Shown here piece by piece: positions 17,009 to 28,185 of a stretch of DNA of 64,000 nt. Made by a program: the position numbers and the translations under genes. Numbering within the stretch: the stretch's first letter is position 1; each line of letters begins with the position of its first letter. Source of the stretch: Pseudomonas sp. Gutcm_11s (GTDB lineage: Bacteria > Pseudomonadota > Gammaproteobacteria > Pseudomonadales > Pseudomonadaceae); NCBI RefSeq assembly GCF_028649395.1, contig NZ_JAQSUW010000014.1, positions 666,315 through 730,314 of the forward strand. Direction: 5' to 3'. The notes beneath the pieces were generated by a model. The model was not told the origin of the DNA, made no database searches, and was given only the letters and a program-made list of their open reading frames with translations.

Positions 17009-18217
17009 TCAGTCCTGGCTGTTGGCGCCGATCTTGTGGATCGCCAGGTCGGCGCCGTAGTACTCCTGCTCCTGGTTCAGGCGAATGCCGGTCACCGCCT
17101 TCAGCAGGCCGTAGACCAGGAAGCCGCCGGCCAGCGCCACCAGCACGCCCAGCGCGGTACCGATCAGCTGGCTGGCCAGGCTGACGCCGCCGAGGCCGCC
17201 CAGATAGCTCTGGCCGAAGATGCCGCAGGCGATTCCGCCCCACACGCCGCACAGGCCGTGCAGCGGCCACACGCCGAGCACGTCGTCGATCTTCCACTTC
17301 ACCTGGGTCGCGGTGAACGCCCAGACGAACAGGCTGCCGGCGATGGCGCCAGTCACCAGCGCGCCGACCGGGTGCATCAGGTCGGAACCGGCGCAGATGG
17401 CGACCAGGCCGGCCAGCGGGCCGTTGTGCAGGAAGCCAGGGTCGTTACGGCCGACCAACAGCGCGGCCACGGTGCCACCGACCATGGCCATCAGCGAGTT
17501 GACCGCGACCAGGCCGCTGATGCTGCCCAGGGTCTGCGCGCTCATCACGTTGAAGCCGAACCAGCCGATGATCAGGATCCACGAACCCAGGGCCAGGAAC
17601 GGGATGTTGGACGGTGCGAAAGCCACCAGGCGGCCGTCGCGGTAGCGACCGTCGCGACGACCGAGCAGGATCACCGCGCCGAAGGCCAGCCACCCGCCTA
17701 CCGCGTGCACCACCACCGAGCCGGCGAAGTCATGGAAGGCGGCGCCGAAGCGCTCGGTCAGCCAGGCCTGCAGGCCGAAGTTGCCGTTCCAGATCAGGCC
17801 CTCGAAGAAGGGATAGACGAAGGCCACGATCAGCAGCGTGGCGCACAGCTGCGGACCGAACCTGGCGCGCTCGGCGATGCCGCCGGAGATGATCGCCGGG
17901 ATGGCTGCGGCGAAGGTCAGCAGGAAGAAGAACTTGACCAGCGCATAGCCGTTGCCAGCGGTAAGAACCGCAGCCGGCTCGAAGAAGGTGACGCCGTAGG
18001 CCACCCAGTAGCCGACAAAGAAGTAGGCCAGGGCCGAAATGGCGAAGTCGGAGAGGATCTTCGACAGTGCGTTGACCTGGTTCTTGTGCCGCACGGTCCC
18101 GACCTCGAGGAAGGCGAAACCGGCATGCATGGCCAGCACCATGATGGCGCCGAGCAGGATGAACAGGGTGTTGGAGCCGTGAATCAGGGTTTCCACGGCA
18201 CTATTCAGGTTTTCCAT
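17009..18217 (-). CDS. amtB: AmtB ammonium transporter
   Basis: Inner-membrane Amt/MEP/Rh family channel for ammonium uptake, 402 aa with eleven predicted membrane helices. Family signatures: MVLAMHAGFAFLEVGTVRHKNQ, DFAGSVVVHAVGG (with the conserved His of the twin-histidine pore) and IDDVLGVWPLHGLCGVWGG (the second His). The usual glnK partner gene is absent next to it, so this is probably a second Amt copy. A consensus sigma-54 promoter lies 249 bases upstream (18466-18481), pointing to NtrC control under nitrogen limitation. The start codon has no strong Shine-Dalgarno (GGGA 10-13 bases away). Confidence 0.94.
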   Translation of the reverse strand: MENLNSAVETLIHGSNTLFILLGAIMVLAMHAGFAFLEVGTVRHKNQVNALSKILSDFAISALAYFFVGYWVAYGVTFFEPAAVLTAGNGYALVKFFFLLTFAAAIPAIISGGIAERARFGPQLCATLLIVAFVYPFFEGLIWNGNFGLQAWLTERFGAAFHDFAGSVVVHAVGGWLAFGAVILLGRRDGRYRDGRLVAFAPSNIPFLALGSWILIIGWFGFNVMSAQTLGSISGLVAVNSLMAMVGGTVAALLVGRNDPGFLHNGPLAGLVAICAGSDLMHPVGALVTGAIAGSLFVWAFTATQVKWKIDDVLGVWPLHGLCGVWGGIACGIFGQSYLGGLGGVSLASQLIGTALGVLVALAGGFLVYGLLKAVTGIRLNQEQEYYGADLAIHKIGANSQD

Positions 18218-18344
18218 CGAATGGTTGTCCCGGCCTATAAAGCACCAAAAGCGATCTCAAAACCCACCACTCGCACCAACCATGAGCACAGACACAAAAA
18301 GGAAGGCCAGGAAAATGCTCTCAAATGGAGCCAGGCCCTTTCAG

Positions 18345-18365
18345 AAAAATCGCACTCGCGATTTT
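18345..18365 (-). terminator. terminator-like hairpin inside the amtB leader
   Basis: On the minus strand, AAAATCGC-GAGT-GCGATTTT is followed by a further T and C. This 8-bp stem with U5 is within the stretch between the sigma-54 promoter and amtB, about 90-110 bases from the predicted transcript start. It could attenuate amtB or finish a short RNA. Confidence 0.5.
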
Positions 18366-18465
18366 CATCCTTTAATTTCAGTGACATAGCAAAGCGAATG
18401 GCAGCCCCATCGCGAACCGAGCGAACCAACAAGGGGCGCTCGCGCGACGCCATGCACCATGCGAA

Positions 18466-18481
18466 GGCAAAAGCTGTGCCA
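18466..18481 (-). promoter_or_regulatory. sigma-54 promoter upstream of amtB
   Basis: Minus-strand TGGCAC-AGCTT-TTGCC matches the RpoN consensus completely. It sits in the 351-base gap between amtB and the DUF883 gene and points at amtB. I see no clear pair of NtrC sites upstream; TGGTGCA near the predicted start (about 18451-18457) is a half-site match only. The rest of this gap holds the amtB leader and, at 18530-18541, the palindrome AACTCATGAGTT. Confidence 0.82.
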
Positions 18482-18568
18482 TTACGGGGCGCAAATTAGC
18501 CTGAACCAAGCCGAACAGGCTTCGCTCGAAACTCATGAGTTCGCAACCACGCCCATGAGGAGAGCGCC

Positions 18569-18946
18569 ATGACCACCAAGCAACGCGCCGATCTATCCGA
18601 GGTCGCTAGCACTTCGGTCATCGACAAGGAAGCCCATCGCCGCAACCTGCGCCAGGCGCAGGACGCCCTGTCTGCCGAGTTCCAGACGCTGGTGCACGAC
18701 ACCGAGAGCCTGCTGCGGCAGACCTCGGAGGTGGCCGGCCATCAGGTGCAGGAACTGCGCGCGAAGATCGGCGACAACCTCACCCGCGCCCGCGGCCTGC
18801 TCAAGGAAACCGAGCAGAGCCTGGAGCAGCAGGGCCGCATCGCGGTGGAAAAAACCGAGGAATATGTGCAGCAGCACCCCTGGCAGACCATCGGCGTCGC
18901 CGCCGGCGTGGGCTTCCTGCTCGGCCTGCTGGCCAGTCGCCGCTGA
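18569..18946 (+). CDS. DUF883 (ElaB/YqjD-type) membrane-anchored protein
   Basis: A 125-aa protein with a long helical, charged N-terminal part (HRRNLRQAQDALSAEFQTLVHDTESLL) and a single C-terminal membrane helix with a GxxxGxxxG pattern (IGVAAGVGFLLGLLASRR). This is the YqjD/ElaB family layout; E. coli members are inner-membrane, stationary-phase proteins that associate with ribosomes. First gene of a three-gene operon with the yqjE-like and yqjK-like genes. Role in this strain inferred from the family only. Confidence 0.88.
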   Translation: MTTKQRADLSEVASTSVIDKEAHRRNLRQAQDALSAEFQTLVHDTESLLRQTSEVAGHQVQELRAKIGDNLTRARGLLKETEQSLEQQGRIAVEKTEEYVQQHPWQTIGVAAGVGFLLGLLASRR

Positions 18947-18958
18947 CGGAGGAATGCC

Positions 18959-19348
18959 ATGCAGGAAGACCTTCAGCAGCCGGCGGCGGAAGCGCCCAAA
19001 CCTTCGCTTAAGAAACTGGGCGGCGCCTTCGTCGGCTTGCTGCAGGGTCACCTGGAGCTGCTCGGTATCGAGATTCAGGAGGAGAAGTCGCGTTCATTCC
19101 GCCTCTTCGTATTCTCCGGCCTCAGCCTGATCTTCGGCTTGCTGGTGCTGCTGGCACTCTCCACCGTGGTGCTCATCGCCTGCTGGGACACCTACCGACT
19201 ACCCGCCGCCATCGGCCTCTGCGTGGTCTATGCCGCAGCCCTGCTGCTGTGTGTGCGCAAGGCCATGTGCCTGGCGCGCGAGGGTGAATCGCCGTTCCGC
19301 GCCACGCTGGCGGAACTGGCCCGCGACAAGGAGCGCCTGCTGCCATGA
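18959..19348 (+). CDS. YqjE-type (phage holin family) membrane protein
   Basis: A 129-aa inner-membrane protein with two hydrophobic helices (FRLFVFSGLSLIFGLLVLLALSTVVLIA and LPAAIGLCVVYAAALLLCV) and short cytoplasmic ends. It matches the YqjE family, commonly annotated as holin-fold but usually found with YqjD/YqjK-like proteins in this operon, as here. 12 bases after the DUF883 gene; its stop overlaps the start of the next gene (ATGA). Confidence 0.85.
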   Translation: MQEDLQQPAAEAPKPSLKKLGGAFVGLLQGHLELLGIEIQEEKSRSFRLFVFSGLSLIFGLLVLLALSTVVLIACWDTYRLPAAIGLCVVYAAALLLCVRKAMCLAREGESPFRATLAELARDKERLLP

Positions 19349-19656
19349 GTGAACCATTGTCTGCCTCCGCCCGCCGCAACATGCGCAAGGAACTGGTGCG
19401 TCTGCGCCTGGAAATGCATCGACAGCAGCTGCGCTACAACGTCCAGCCGCTGACCCATCCGCTACAGCAACTGCGCCACGCAGACCCGGCAGCCGCCAAG
19501 ACTCCACTGCTGGTCGCCGCCGGCGTGCTGCTGACGCTGTTCGGCGGGCGCCTGGGCGTGTTCGGCAAGCTGGCCCGAACCGCCCTGATGCTCTACCCGG
19601 TCGTTCGCGGCGTACAGGCAACGCAGCGGAGCAATATCGAACAGCACCATCGCTGA
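19345..19656 (+). CDS. YqjK-like small membrane protein
   Basis: A 103-aa basic protein: charged N-terminus (RRNMRKELVRLRLEMHRQQLRY) then a hydrophobic stretch (TPLLVAAGVLLTLFGGRL) and a second weak one. It overlaps the yqjE-like stop codon by four bases, so translation is coupled. Position matches yqjK of the elaB-like operon. No enzymatic motif. Envelope role presumed. Confidence 0.7.
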   Translation: MSEPLSASARRNMRKELVRLRLEMHRQQLRYNVQPLTHPLQQLRHADPAAAKTPLLVAAGVLLTLFGGRLGVFGKLARTALMLYPVVRGVQATQRSNIEQHHR

Positions 19657-19702
19657 AACATCTGGCCCCATCCTTGCAAACGCGATGCAGCGCGATCGGT
19701 CT

Positions 19703-19721
19703 AACTGACTGGTCAGTTTTT
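19703..19721 (+). terminator. terminator of the DUF883-yqjE-yqjK-like operon
   Basis: AACTGA-CTGG-TCAGTT followed by TTT, 47 bases after the last stop of the operon and 22 before the EAL gene. The stem is short but symmetric; because it is palindromic it could also be a regulator site. Confidence 0.55.
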
Positions 19722-19743
19722 CATCAGTGCAAGGAAACTGTTC

Positions 19744-20910
19744 GTGATCGACGGGCAACCTTTAGCAGTGTTCCAGCCCTTCATCGACACCGCCACCGGC
19801 CGCATCGCCGGCCTCGAAGCCCTCGGCAGGCTGCGCCACGAAGATGGCAGCCTGCATTCGGTCGGCCCGCTGTTCGTCGACCCCAAGGTCTCGCCCGCGC
19901 ACCTGCGCAGGCTGGACCGGCAGATCCGCGACGACGCCCTCGCCCGCCTGCGCGACGCGCCCGCCGAATGGTTCCTCAGCATCAACATCTCACCACGCTG
20001 GATCACCTGGCTGCGTCCCAACCAGGCCTTGCCCAGCCTCAAACAGCTGGAGCGCCATGACGTCCCGCCACAGCGGGTGGTGTTCGAGATCACCGAGCTG
20101 GGCGGCGGCGGCCAGAAGCTGATGGGTGTGGTGGAGCGCTACCGCGAGGCCGGCGCGCGCATCGCCATCGATGACTTCGGCGCTGGCTACTCGCAGCTGG
20201 ACCGGGTGCTGGCACTGCAGCCGGACATCCTCAAGCTCGATATGCGCCTGTTCCAGGAAGCCGCCCGCGGCGGCCCCAGCGGCGAGGTGGTACGCGCCCT
20301 GGCGCAGATGGCGGAGAAGACCGGTTGCTGGATCATCGCCGAGGGGGTGGAGACCGAGGCGGAACTGGACTTCGCCCTGGAGTGCGGCGCCCGCTATGTG
20401 CAGGGCTACCTGTTCGCCCGGCCCGAAGAACAGTTCTTCGCGGCGGATGCCTTCGTCGAGCGCTTCGCGCAGCTGCGCGAGCAGTATGTGCAGCGCAAGC
20501 TGGCCGAGCGCGCACGCCTGATGAGCCTGCGCCAGCAGCTGGCCGAATTGATGAGCCTGGTGCGTCACTGGGCCGAGCGCGGCGGCGAGCTCGACTCGCT
20601 GCTGAACCCCGGCGAATACCCCTGGCTACTGCGTATTTACCAGTGCGACCGGCATGGCACCCAGCTCACTCCGAACCTGCAGTGGGACGGGCAATGCTGG
20701 CAGGAGGACGCCCGCTACCTGGGCCATAACTGGTCGTGGCGCCCCTACTTCTACCAGTTGCTGGCCGAGGGCTGGGAAGAGCGCCGCCTGACCCTGTCGA
20801 GTACCTACCGCGACGCCACCACCAACCAGTACTGCCTGACCGCCGGCCAGTTCATCGACAATGGCCGCCGCCTGCTGCTGCTCGACATCGACGCGGCGGG
20901 CCTGACCTGA
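19744..20910 (+). CDS. EAL-domain c-di-GMP phosphodiesterase with C-terminal sensor domain
   Basis: Predicted soluble enzyme degrading c-di-GMP, 388 aa. The EAL domain fills residues 1-240; key elements are intact: EALGRL (signature Glu), SINISPRWI, EITELG, IDDFGAGYSQL (metal and substrate residues), ILKLDMRLF (Lys) and IAEGVETEAELD. The C-terminal 130 residues (WLLRIYQCDRHGTQLTPN to WRPYFYQLLAEGW) look like a Cache-type ligand domain. GTG start. It converges with the GGDEF gene with 3 bases between their stop codons, so synthesis and breakdown genes share a spot. Ligand unknown. Confidence 0.92.
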   Translation: MIDGQPLAVFQPFIDTATGRIAGLEALGRLRHEDGSLHSVGPLFVDPKVSPAHLRRLDRQIRDDALARLRDAPAEWFLSINISPRWITWLRPNQALPSLKQLERHDVPPQRVVFEITELGGGGQKLMGVVERYREAGARIAIDDFGAGYSQLDRVLALQPDILKLDMRLFQEAARGGPSGEVVRALAQMAEKTGCWIIAEGVETEAELDFALECGARYVQGYLFARPEEQFFAADAFVERFAQLREQYVQRKLAERARLMSLRQQLAELMSLVRHWAERGGELDSLLNPGEYPWLLRIYQCDRHGTQLTPNLQWDGQCWQEDARYLGHNWSWRPYFYQLLAEGWEERRLTLSSTYRDATTNQYCLTAGQFIDNGRRLLLLDIDAAGLT

Positions 20911-20913
20911 GGC

Positions 20914-22026
20914 TCAGATCAGTATCGGCTTGTGGAACGGCGCCAGCTCCATACGGTTGCGACCGTTCTGCTTGGCCCGGTACAGGGCCTTGTCGGCCCG
21001 CTCGATCAGCGCCGCCACCGACTCCTGCAGGTAGTACTGGGCCACACCTATCGAAGCGGTGACGCGGACCTCGCCGGGCAAGCCCGCGAAGCCGGTCTCG
21101 GCCAGGGCATCCTGAATGCGCTTGATGCAGTGCTGGGCCATCTCCAGCGAGGTCTGCGGCAGGAACAGCAGGAATTCCTCACCGCCATAGCGGGCGAAGA
21201 AGTCGGTGCTGCGCAATAGCGGCTGCACGACGTTGGCGAAGGTCTTGAGCACCTCGTCGCCCACCGGGTGCCCGTAGGTGTCGTTGATCCGTTTGAAATA
21301 GTCGAGATCGAGGATGCACACGCAGAAGCCGGCACCGCCGCGATCGGTACGATTCTTCTCGTGGTTGAGCATTTCCAGCAGATAGCGGCGGTTGTAGGCG
21401 CCAGTCAGTTCATCGTGGGTGGCCAGTTCGGTCACCTGCTGCAGCACCTCTTGCAGCTGGCCGTTGCTCGCCATCAGCCGCTTGCGCAGGTCACTGATGC
21501 TACCGCCAAGGATGGAAATGAATGGCAGGAACACCGAGAAGCTGCACCACAGCACCACCTCGACGGCCAGGTTGAAATCCTCGCCGTCGACCTTCTGGAT
21601 AAAGGGCAGGGTCATGCCGTAGGCGACGATGGTGGCCAGGCTCAGCCCCAGCAGCTCGCGGGTATGCAGCTTGAAGCAGCCGAACACCATGATGATCAGC
21701 AGCACCACCAGGTAGGCACCGCGTGCCTCGCCGGCGTAGCTCTGGGTGAACAGCACCATGGCAATGGCGGCGACCATCTGCGGCAGCGTCAGGCTGGGGT
21801 CGCGAAAACGCAGGTTGAGGCCGAAGCGGAACAGCAGATAGAAAACGAGGTTGGTGACCACCGCGATGGCCGCCCAGACCAGCATCACCCAGGCCGGAGA
21901 AATGCCGTTGTAGAGCGAGACACCCTGCGGGACGCTGGCCAGGACATACATCGCCACGCTCATCATGAAGCGGCGGATGCGGAGCTGCTGCTGCGAGTCC
22001 TCGGAAAAGGCAGCTTCTGAAATCAC
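20914..22026 (-). CDS. membrane GGDEF diguanylate cyclase
   Basis: Makes c-di-GMP from two GTP. The 370-aa product has a membrane region in the first 190 residues with about six helices (VMLVWAAIAVVTNLVFYLLF, GAYLVVLLIIMVFGCF and others), then a GGDEF domain with intact GGEEF active site (RYGGEEFLLFLP) preceded by RSTD, the RxxD inhibitory site at the correct spacing. So product inhibition is expected. GTG start, leader with AACAATAA CA-type motif. It is not co-transcribed with the EAL gene; they face each other. Confidence 0.92.
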   Translation of the reverse strand: MISEAAFSEDSQQQLRIRRFMMSVAMYVLASVPQGVSLYNGISPAWVMLVWAAIAVVTNLVFYLLFRFGLNLRFRDPSLTLPQMVAAIAMVLFTQSYAGEARGAYLVVLLIIMVFGCFKLHTRELLGLSLATIVAYGMTLPFIQKVDGEDFNLAVEVVLWCSFSVFLPFISILGGSISDLRKRLMASNGQLQEVLQQVTELATHDELTGAYNRRYLLEMLNHEKNRTDRGGAGFCVCILDLDYFKRINDTYGHPVGDEVLKTFANVVQPLLRSTDFFARYGGEEFLLFLPQTSLEMAQHCIKRIQDALAETGFAGLPGEVRVTASIGVAQYYLQESVAALIERADKALYRAKQNGRNRMELAPFHKPILI

Positions 22027-22036
22027 GTGCTTATCA

Positions 22037-22050
22037 CTCTTATTGTTATG
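22037..22050 (-). promoter_or_regulatory. CA-type motif in GGDEF gene leader
   Basis: CATAACAATAAGAG on the minus strand contains an exact AACAATAA, 11 bases before the GTG start codon of the cyclase. May link c-di-GMP synthesis to Crc/Hfq; inferred. Confidence 0.45.
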
Positions 22051-22085
22051 GGTATAAGTCTTTCCGCGATGTCACGACGATATCA

Positions 22086-22099
22086 TCTGTGATCACAGA
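22086..22099. repeat. 14-bp perfect palindrome before dgt
   Basis: TCTGTGATCACAGA, fully symmetric, in the 198-base gap between the divergent GGDEF gene and dgt. TGTGA and TCACA abut with no spacer, so it is not a Vfr/CRP site. Candidate operator for either gene. Confidence 0.5.
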
Positions 22100-22224
22100 A
22101 AACCCACCCTCTTCCTGCCACCCGTCGCCCGCCGACCGGCAGAGCGGCAAACTGCACCGCTACTTGCAGGCATGGCCGCGAACACCGAAGCTAGCAGCTC
22201 ACCACCCACCGGCGAGGATAGCCC

Positions 22225-23556
22225 TTGGATTGGCAGACCCTGCTTACCCGCGAACGGCTCGGCAAGTCGCTCTACAGCTCCGACGAGCTGGGCCGCAGCC
22301 CGTTCCACAAGGATCACGACCGCATCATCTTCTCCGGCGCCTTCCGCCGCCTGGGGCGCAAGACCCAGGTCCATCCGGTCTCCAGTAACGATCACATCCA
22401 CACGCGCCTGACCCATTCGCTGGAAGTCGGCTGCGTGGGACGCTCCCTTGGCATGCGCGTGGCCGAGATGCTGCGCGACGAACTACCCGACTGGTGCGCG
22501 CCCAGCGACCTGGGTGTGATCGTGCAGTCCGCGTGCCTGGCCCACGACATCGGCAATCCGCCCTTCGGCCACTCCGGCGAAGACGCCATCCGCCACTGGT
22601 TCCGCCAGGCCGCAGGGCGCGGCTGGCTGGACGACATGAGCGAGGCCGAACGCGGTGACTTCCTCAGCTTCGAGGGCAATGCCCAGGGCTTCCGCGTGCT
22701 CACCCAGCTGGAATACCACCAGTTCGACGGCGGCATGCGCCTGACCTACGCGACCCTCGGCACTTACCTCAAGTACCCCTGGACCGCTCGCCACGCCGAG
22801 GCGCTCGGCTACAAGAAGCACAAGTTCGGCTGCTACCAGCACGAGCTGCCGCGCCTGGAGCAGATCGCCGCCAAGCTCGGCCTGCCGCAGCTAGACGAGC
22901 AGCGCTGGGCGCGCCACCCGCTGGTGTACCTGATGGAGGCCGCGGACGACATCTGCTACGCGCTGATCGACCTGGAAGACGGCGTGGAGATGGAGCTGCT
23001 CGACTACGCCGAGGTCGAGGCGCTGCTGTTCGACCTGGTCGGTGACGACCTGCCGGAAACCTACCGCCAACTCGGCGCCAGCGATTCGCGCCGGCGCAAG
23101 CTGGCGATCCTGCGCGGCAAGGCCATCGAGCACCTGACCAACGCTGCTGCCCGCGCCTTCGTCGAGCAGCAACCAGCCCTGCTCGCCGGCACCCTGGAGG
23201 GCGATCTGGTCGAGCACATGCATGGTCCGGCCAAGCGCTGCGTGCTGCGCGCCAAGGGCATGGCCCGGGAGAAAATCTTCCAGGACAAGCGCAAGACCCT
23301 GCACGAGATCGGCGCCTACACGACCCTGGAGATCCTGCTCAACGCCTTCTGCGGCGCCGCGCTGGAGCAGCACAGCGGTCGCGAGCTGTCGTTCAAGAAC
23401 CGGCGCATCCTCGACCTGCTCGCGCACTACGCGCCCGAGCCGGGCTGGCCGCTGTACCTGTCGTTCCTGCGCATGATCGACTTCATTGCCGGCATGACCG
23501 ACAGCTACGCTACCGAAATGGCCCGGGAGATGACCGGGCGCTCCAGCCCGGTATGA
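22225..23556 (+). CDS. dgt: deoxyguanosinetriphosphate triphosphohydrolase (dGTPase)
   Basis: Hydrolyses dGTP to deoxyguanosine and tripolyphosphate, adjusting dNTP pools. The 443-aa product has the HD superfamily metal site: [26 protein letters not shown], and a later Asp in [16 protein letters not shown]. The length and the N-terminal [25 protein letters not shown] are diagnostic of dNTPases. TTG start at 22225, with GCGAGGA 9 bases before. The membrane gene at 23561 follows after 4 bases, so both are probably one transcript. Confidence 0.93.
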   Translation: MDWQTLLTRERLGKSLYSSDELGRSPFHKDHDRIIFSGAFRRLGRKTQVHPVSSNDHIHTRLTHSLEVGCVGRSLGMRVAEMLRDELPDWCAPSDLGVIVQSACLAHDIGNPPFGHSGEDAIRHWFRQAAGRGWLDDMSEAERGDFLSFEGNAQGFRVLTQLEYHQFDGGMRLTYATLGTYLKYPWTARHAEALGYKKHKFGCYQHELPRLEQIAAKLGLPQLDEQRWARHPLVYLMEAADDICYALIDLEDGVEMELLDYAEVEALLFDLVGDDLPETYRQLGASDSRRRKLAILRGKAIEHLTNAAARAFVEQQPALLAGTLEGDLVEHMHGPAKRCVLRAKGMAREKIFQDKRKTLHEIGAYTTLEILLNAFCGAALEQHSGRELSFKNRRILDLLAHYAPEPGWPLYLSFLRMIDFIAGMTDSYATEMAREMTGRSSPV

Positions 23557-23560
23557 GTCG

Positions 23561-24610
23561 ATGAAAGCAGCCCTCAAGCAAGCCTTCGGCTGGCATGCCG
23601 GCCCGCCGGCCTGGGGGCCGGCCGTGGTCGCCGGCTTAGGTTGCGGGCTGCCGCTGCTGCTCGGCCTGTTCAGCGGCCATCCGGGGTTCCTGTGGGCCTC
23701 GGCAGGCGCCTTCCAGGCCGCCCAGGCCAACCCGCTGCATCGCTTCGGCATGCTGCGCCTGCTGTTGCTCACCCTGCTCGGGGCCTGCAGCGCCGGCCTG
23801 GGCTTCTGGTCGGCCAGCCATCCCATGCTCAGCCTCGGCCTGTTCGCCTGCTACGGCTTCCTGCTGGCCTGGCTGCAGCGCTTCGGCACAGAGGCAGGCA
23901 AGCTGGGCATCGGCCTGGCCGTGTGCCTGTGTCTCGGCCAGGGCCAGTTCGGCCTGGGCAGTTTGAAGAACGCCGACGCCGTGGCCTCGCTCTTTATCCT
24001 CGGCGGGCTGTGGGTCGCCCTGCTCGCCTTTGGCCTGCGCGGCCTGCACGGGCTGCGCATGTGGCCGTACATGCCGCGCTTCATGGCCGTCCTCAAGGTG
24101 CTCAAGCGCCACGCCAGGCGCCTGCCGGAACACCGCTGGCGCCTGCACGCGCTGGGCTGCACTCTGGGCTGTGCCAGCGCCGGCCTGATCGTCCAGCTGG
24201 CCGGGCTACAACGCGGCTACTGGCTGACCCTGGCGCTGCTTGCGACCCTGCAGCTGGAGTTTCGCGGCAGCCTGGTGCGCGCCCTGCAACTAAGCATGGC
24301 CAGCCTGGCCGCCGCCGTGCTGCTGATCTACTTCGGCCACAGCCTGCAGAACCCGCCGCTGATGGTCGCCATCATCCTGCCGCTGATCGTCTTCAGCCGT
24401 GCATTCCAGGCCCACCATTACGGCCTGTTCGTGCTGCAGGTGACGGTCAGTTTCGTGCTCCTGGCCGAGAGTCTGTCGCACGATTGGCACCTGGCTCAGG
24501 TGCGCCTGTTCAACAGCCTGATCGGCGTGGTTCTGGCGATGCTGGTGGCATTGCTGATGCATGCTCTGGAACAGTGGCTGACACGCAGGGCAGAGCGCTT
24601 GAAAAGCTAG
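23561..24610 (+). CDS. FUSC-family-like inner-membrane protein
   Basis: A 349-aa integral membrane protein with about ten hydrophobic segments in two halves: six at the N-terminus (VVAGLGCGLPLLLGLF, LRLLLLTLLGACSAGLGFW, LSLGLFACYGFLLAWL) and a second block after residue 190 (LQRGYWLTLALLATLQLEFRG, PPLMVAIILPLIVFSRA). The YWLTLALL...F.GSL.RA pattern in the second half resembles the FUSC (fusaric-acid resistance-like) family, which exports aromatic carboxylates. It immediately follows dgt; functional relation unclear. Substrate unknown. Confidence 0.75.
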   Translation: MKAALKQAFGWHAGPPAWGPAVVAGLGCGLPLLLGLFSGHPGFLWASAGAFQAAQANPLHRFGMLRLLLLTLLGACSAGLGFWSASHPMLSLGLFACYGFLLAWLQRFGTEAGKLGIGLAVCLCLGQGQFGLGSLKNADAVASLFILGGLWVALLAFGLRGLHGLRMWPYMPRFMAVLKVLKRHARRLPEHRWRLHALGCTLGCASAGLIVQLAGLQRGYWLTLALLATLQLEFRGSLVRALQLSMASLAAAVLLIYFGHSLQNPPLMVAIILPLIVFSRAFQAHHYGLFVLQVTVSFVLLAESLSHDWHLAQVRLFNSLIGVVLAMLVALLMHALEQWLTRRAERLKS

Positions 24611-24667
24611 CGAAGCGGCTATGCTTCTGTCCTTATCCTGAAGTTCTGCAGTCAAAGGAGTGAGGTC

Positions 24668-27610
<2,943 letters not shown>

Positions 27611-27621
27611 ATCGCAGTCAC

Positions 27622-27650
27622 AAAAAAGCCCGGCCTAGACCGGGCTTTTC
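27622..27650. terminator. bidirectional terminator between HD-GYP gene and yggL
   Basis: AAAAGCCCGG-CCTAGA-CCGGGCTTTT, ten-bp perfect stem with A/T tails on both sides, serving two convergent genes. Confidence 0.92.
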
Positions 27651-27665
27651 ATTTCAGCTGAAGGC

Positions 27666-28010
27666 TCAGGCCTTCGGGCTGACCGGATTCTCCGGGTACC
27701 ACACGTCCATCAGCGGGCTGAGGGTGAACTCGCTCAGCTCCTTGCGGCCTTTCAGCCAGGCCTCCAGCGCCGCGCGCTGCTCTTCGTTGACCGAGCCGCG
27801 TTTGGCCAGGCAGACGAAGCCGTAGTCATCACCACCGACATAGCCCAGGCCGTTAGCGTCGATGCCGTCGAGCAGGAATTCGTCAACGAACTTATCGGCG
27901 CCTTCTTCGCTCAGGCCTTCATGGAAACTGAGGGTCAGCTCACAGCCCAGCTCCTGGAATTCGTCGACGCACAGTTTCTTACGCAGGCGGCGGGAACGGT
28001 TAGTGGCCAT
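27666..28010 (-). CDS. yggL: YggL-type 50S-associated protein (DUF469)
   Basis: A 114-aa protein with family signature MATNRSRRLRKKLCVDEFQELGCELTLSF and GLGYVGGDDYGFVCLAKRG, typical of YggL, reported in E. coli to associate with the large ribosomal subunit. The frame is open 13 codons further upstream but the conserved N-terminus starts at ATG 28010. Divergent from dacB; the same yggL-dacB-rlmKL-rmf-pyrD order is known from P. aeruginosa. Confidence 0.9.
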   Translation of the reverse strand: MATNRSRRLRKKLCVDEFQELGCELTLSFHEGLSEEGADKFVDEFLLDGIDANGLGYVGGDDYGFVCLAKRGSVNEEQRAALEAWLKGRKELSEFTLSPLMDVWYPENPVSPKA

Positions 28011-28185
28011 ATACACTCCTAGATACTCAATAGTTACAACGGGCGGCACTCTAGCAGGTTGCCGCTTCCACTGCCCGCCCGTTCAGAAAAAAGCGCCTAT
28101 GACCGGCTTCGGCATCGGGCATAATGCGCAGCCAAACCCCATCTGCACCTTCTTTTCGCCCTTTTTTCTGCCTGGGCCAGTGCCA

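Noticed and set aside
18235..18453. 72-codon minus-strand ORF inside the amtB leader, starting near the sigma-54 transcript start
   Set aside because: No Shine-Dalgarno, Cys/Trp-rich sequence unlike a real protein, overlaps the hairpin; kept as leader RNA instead.
22086..22099. Vfr/CRP site reading of TCTGTGATCACAGA
   Set aside because: The two pentamers TGTGA and TCACA touch, while Vfr/CRP needs a six-base spacer.
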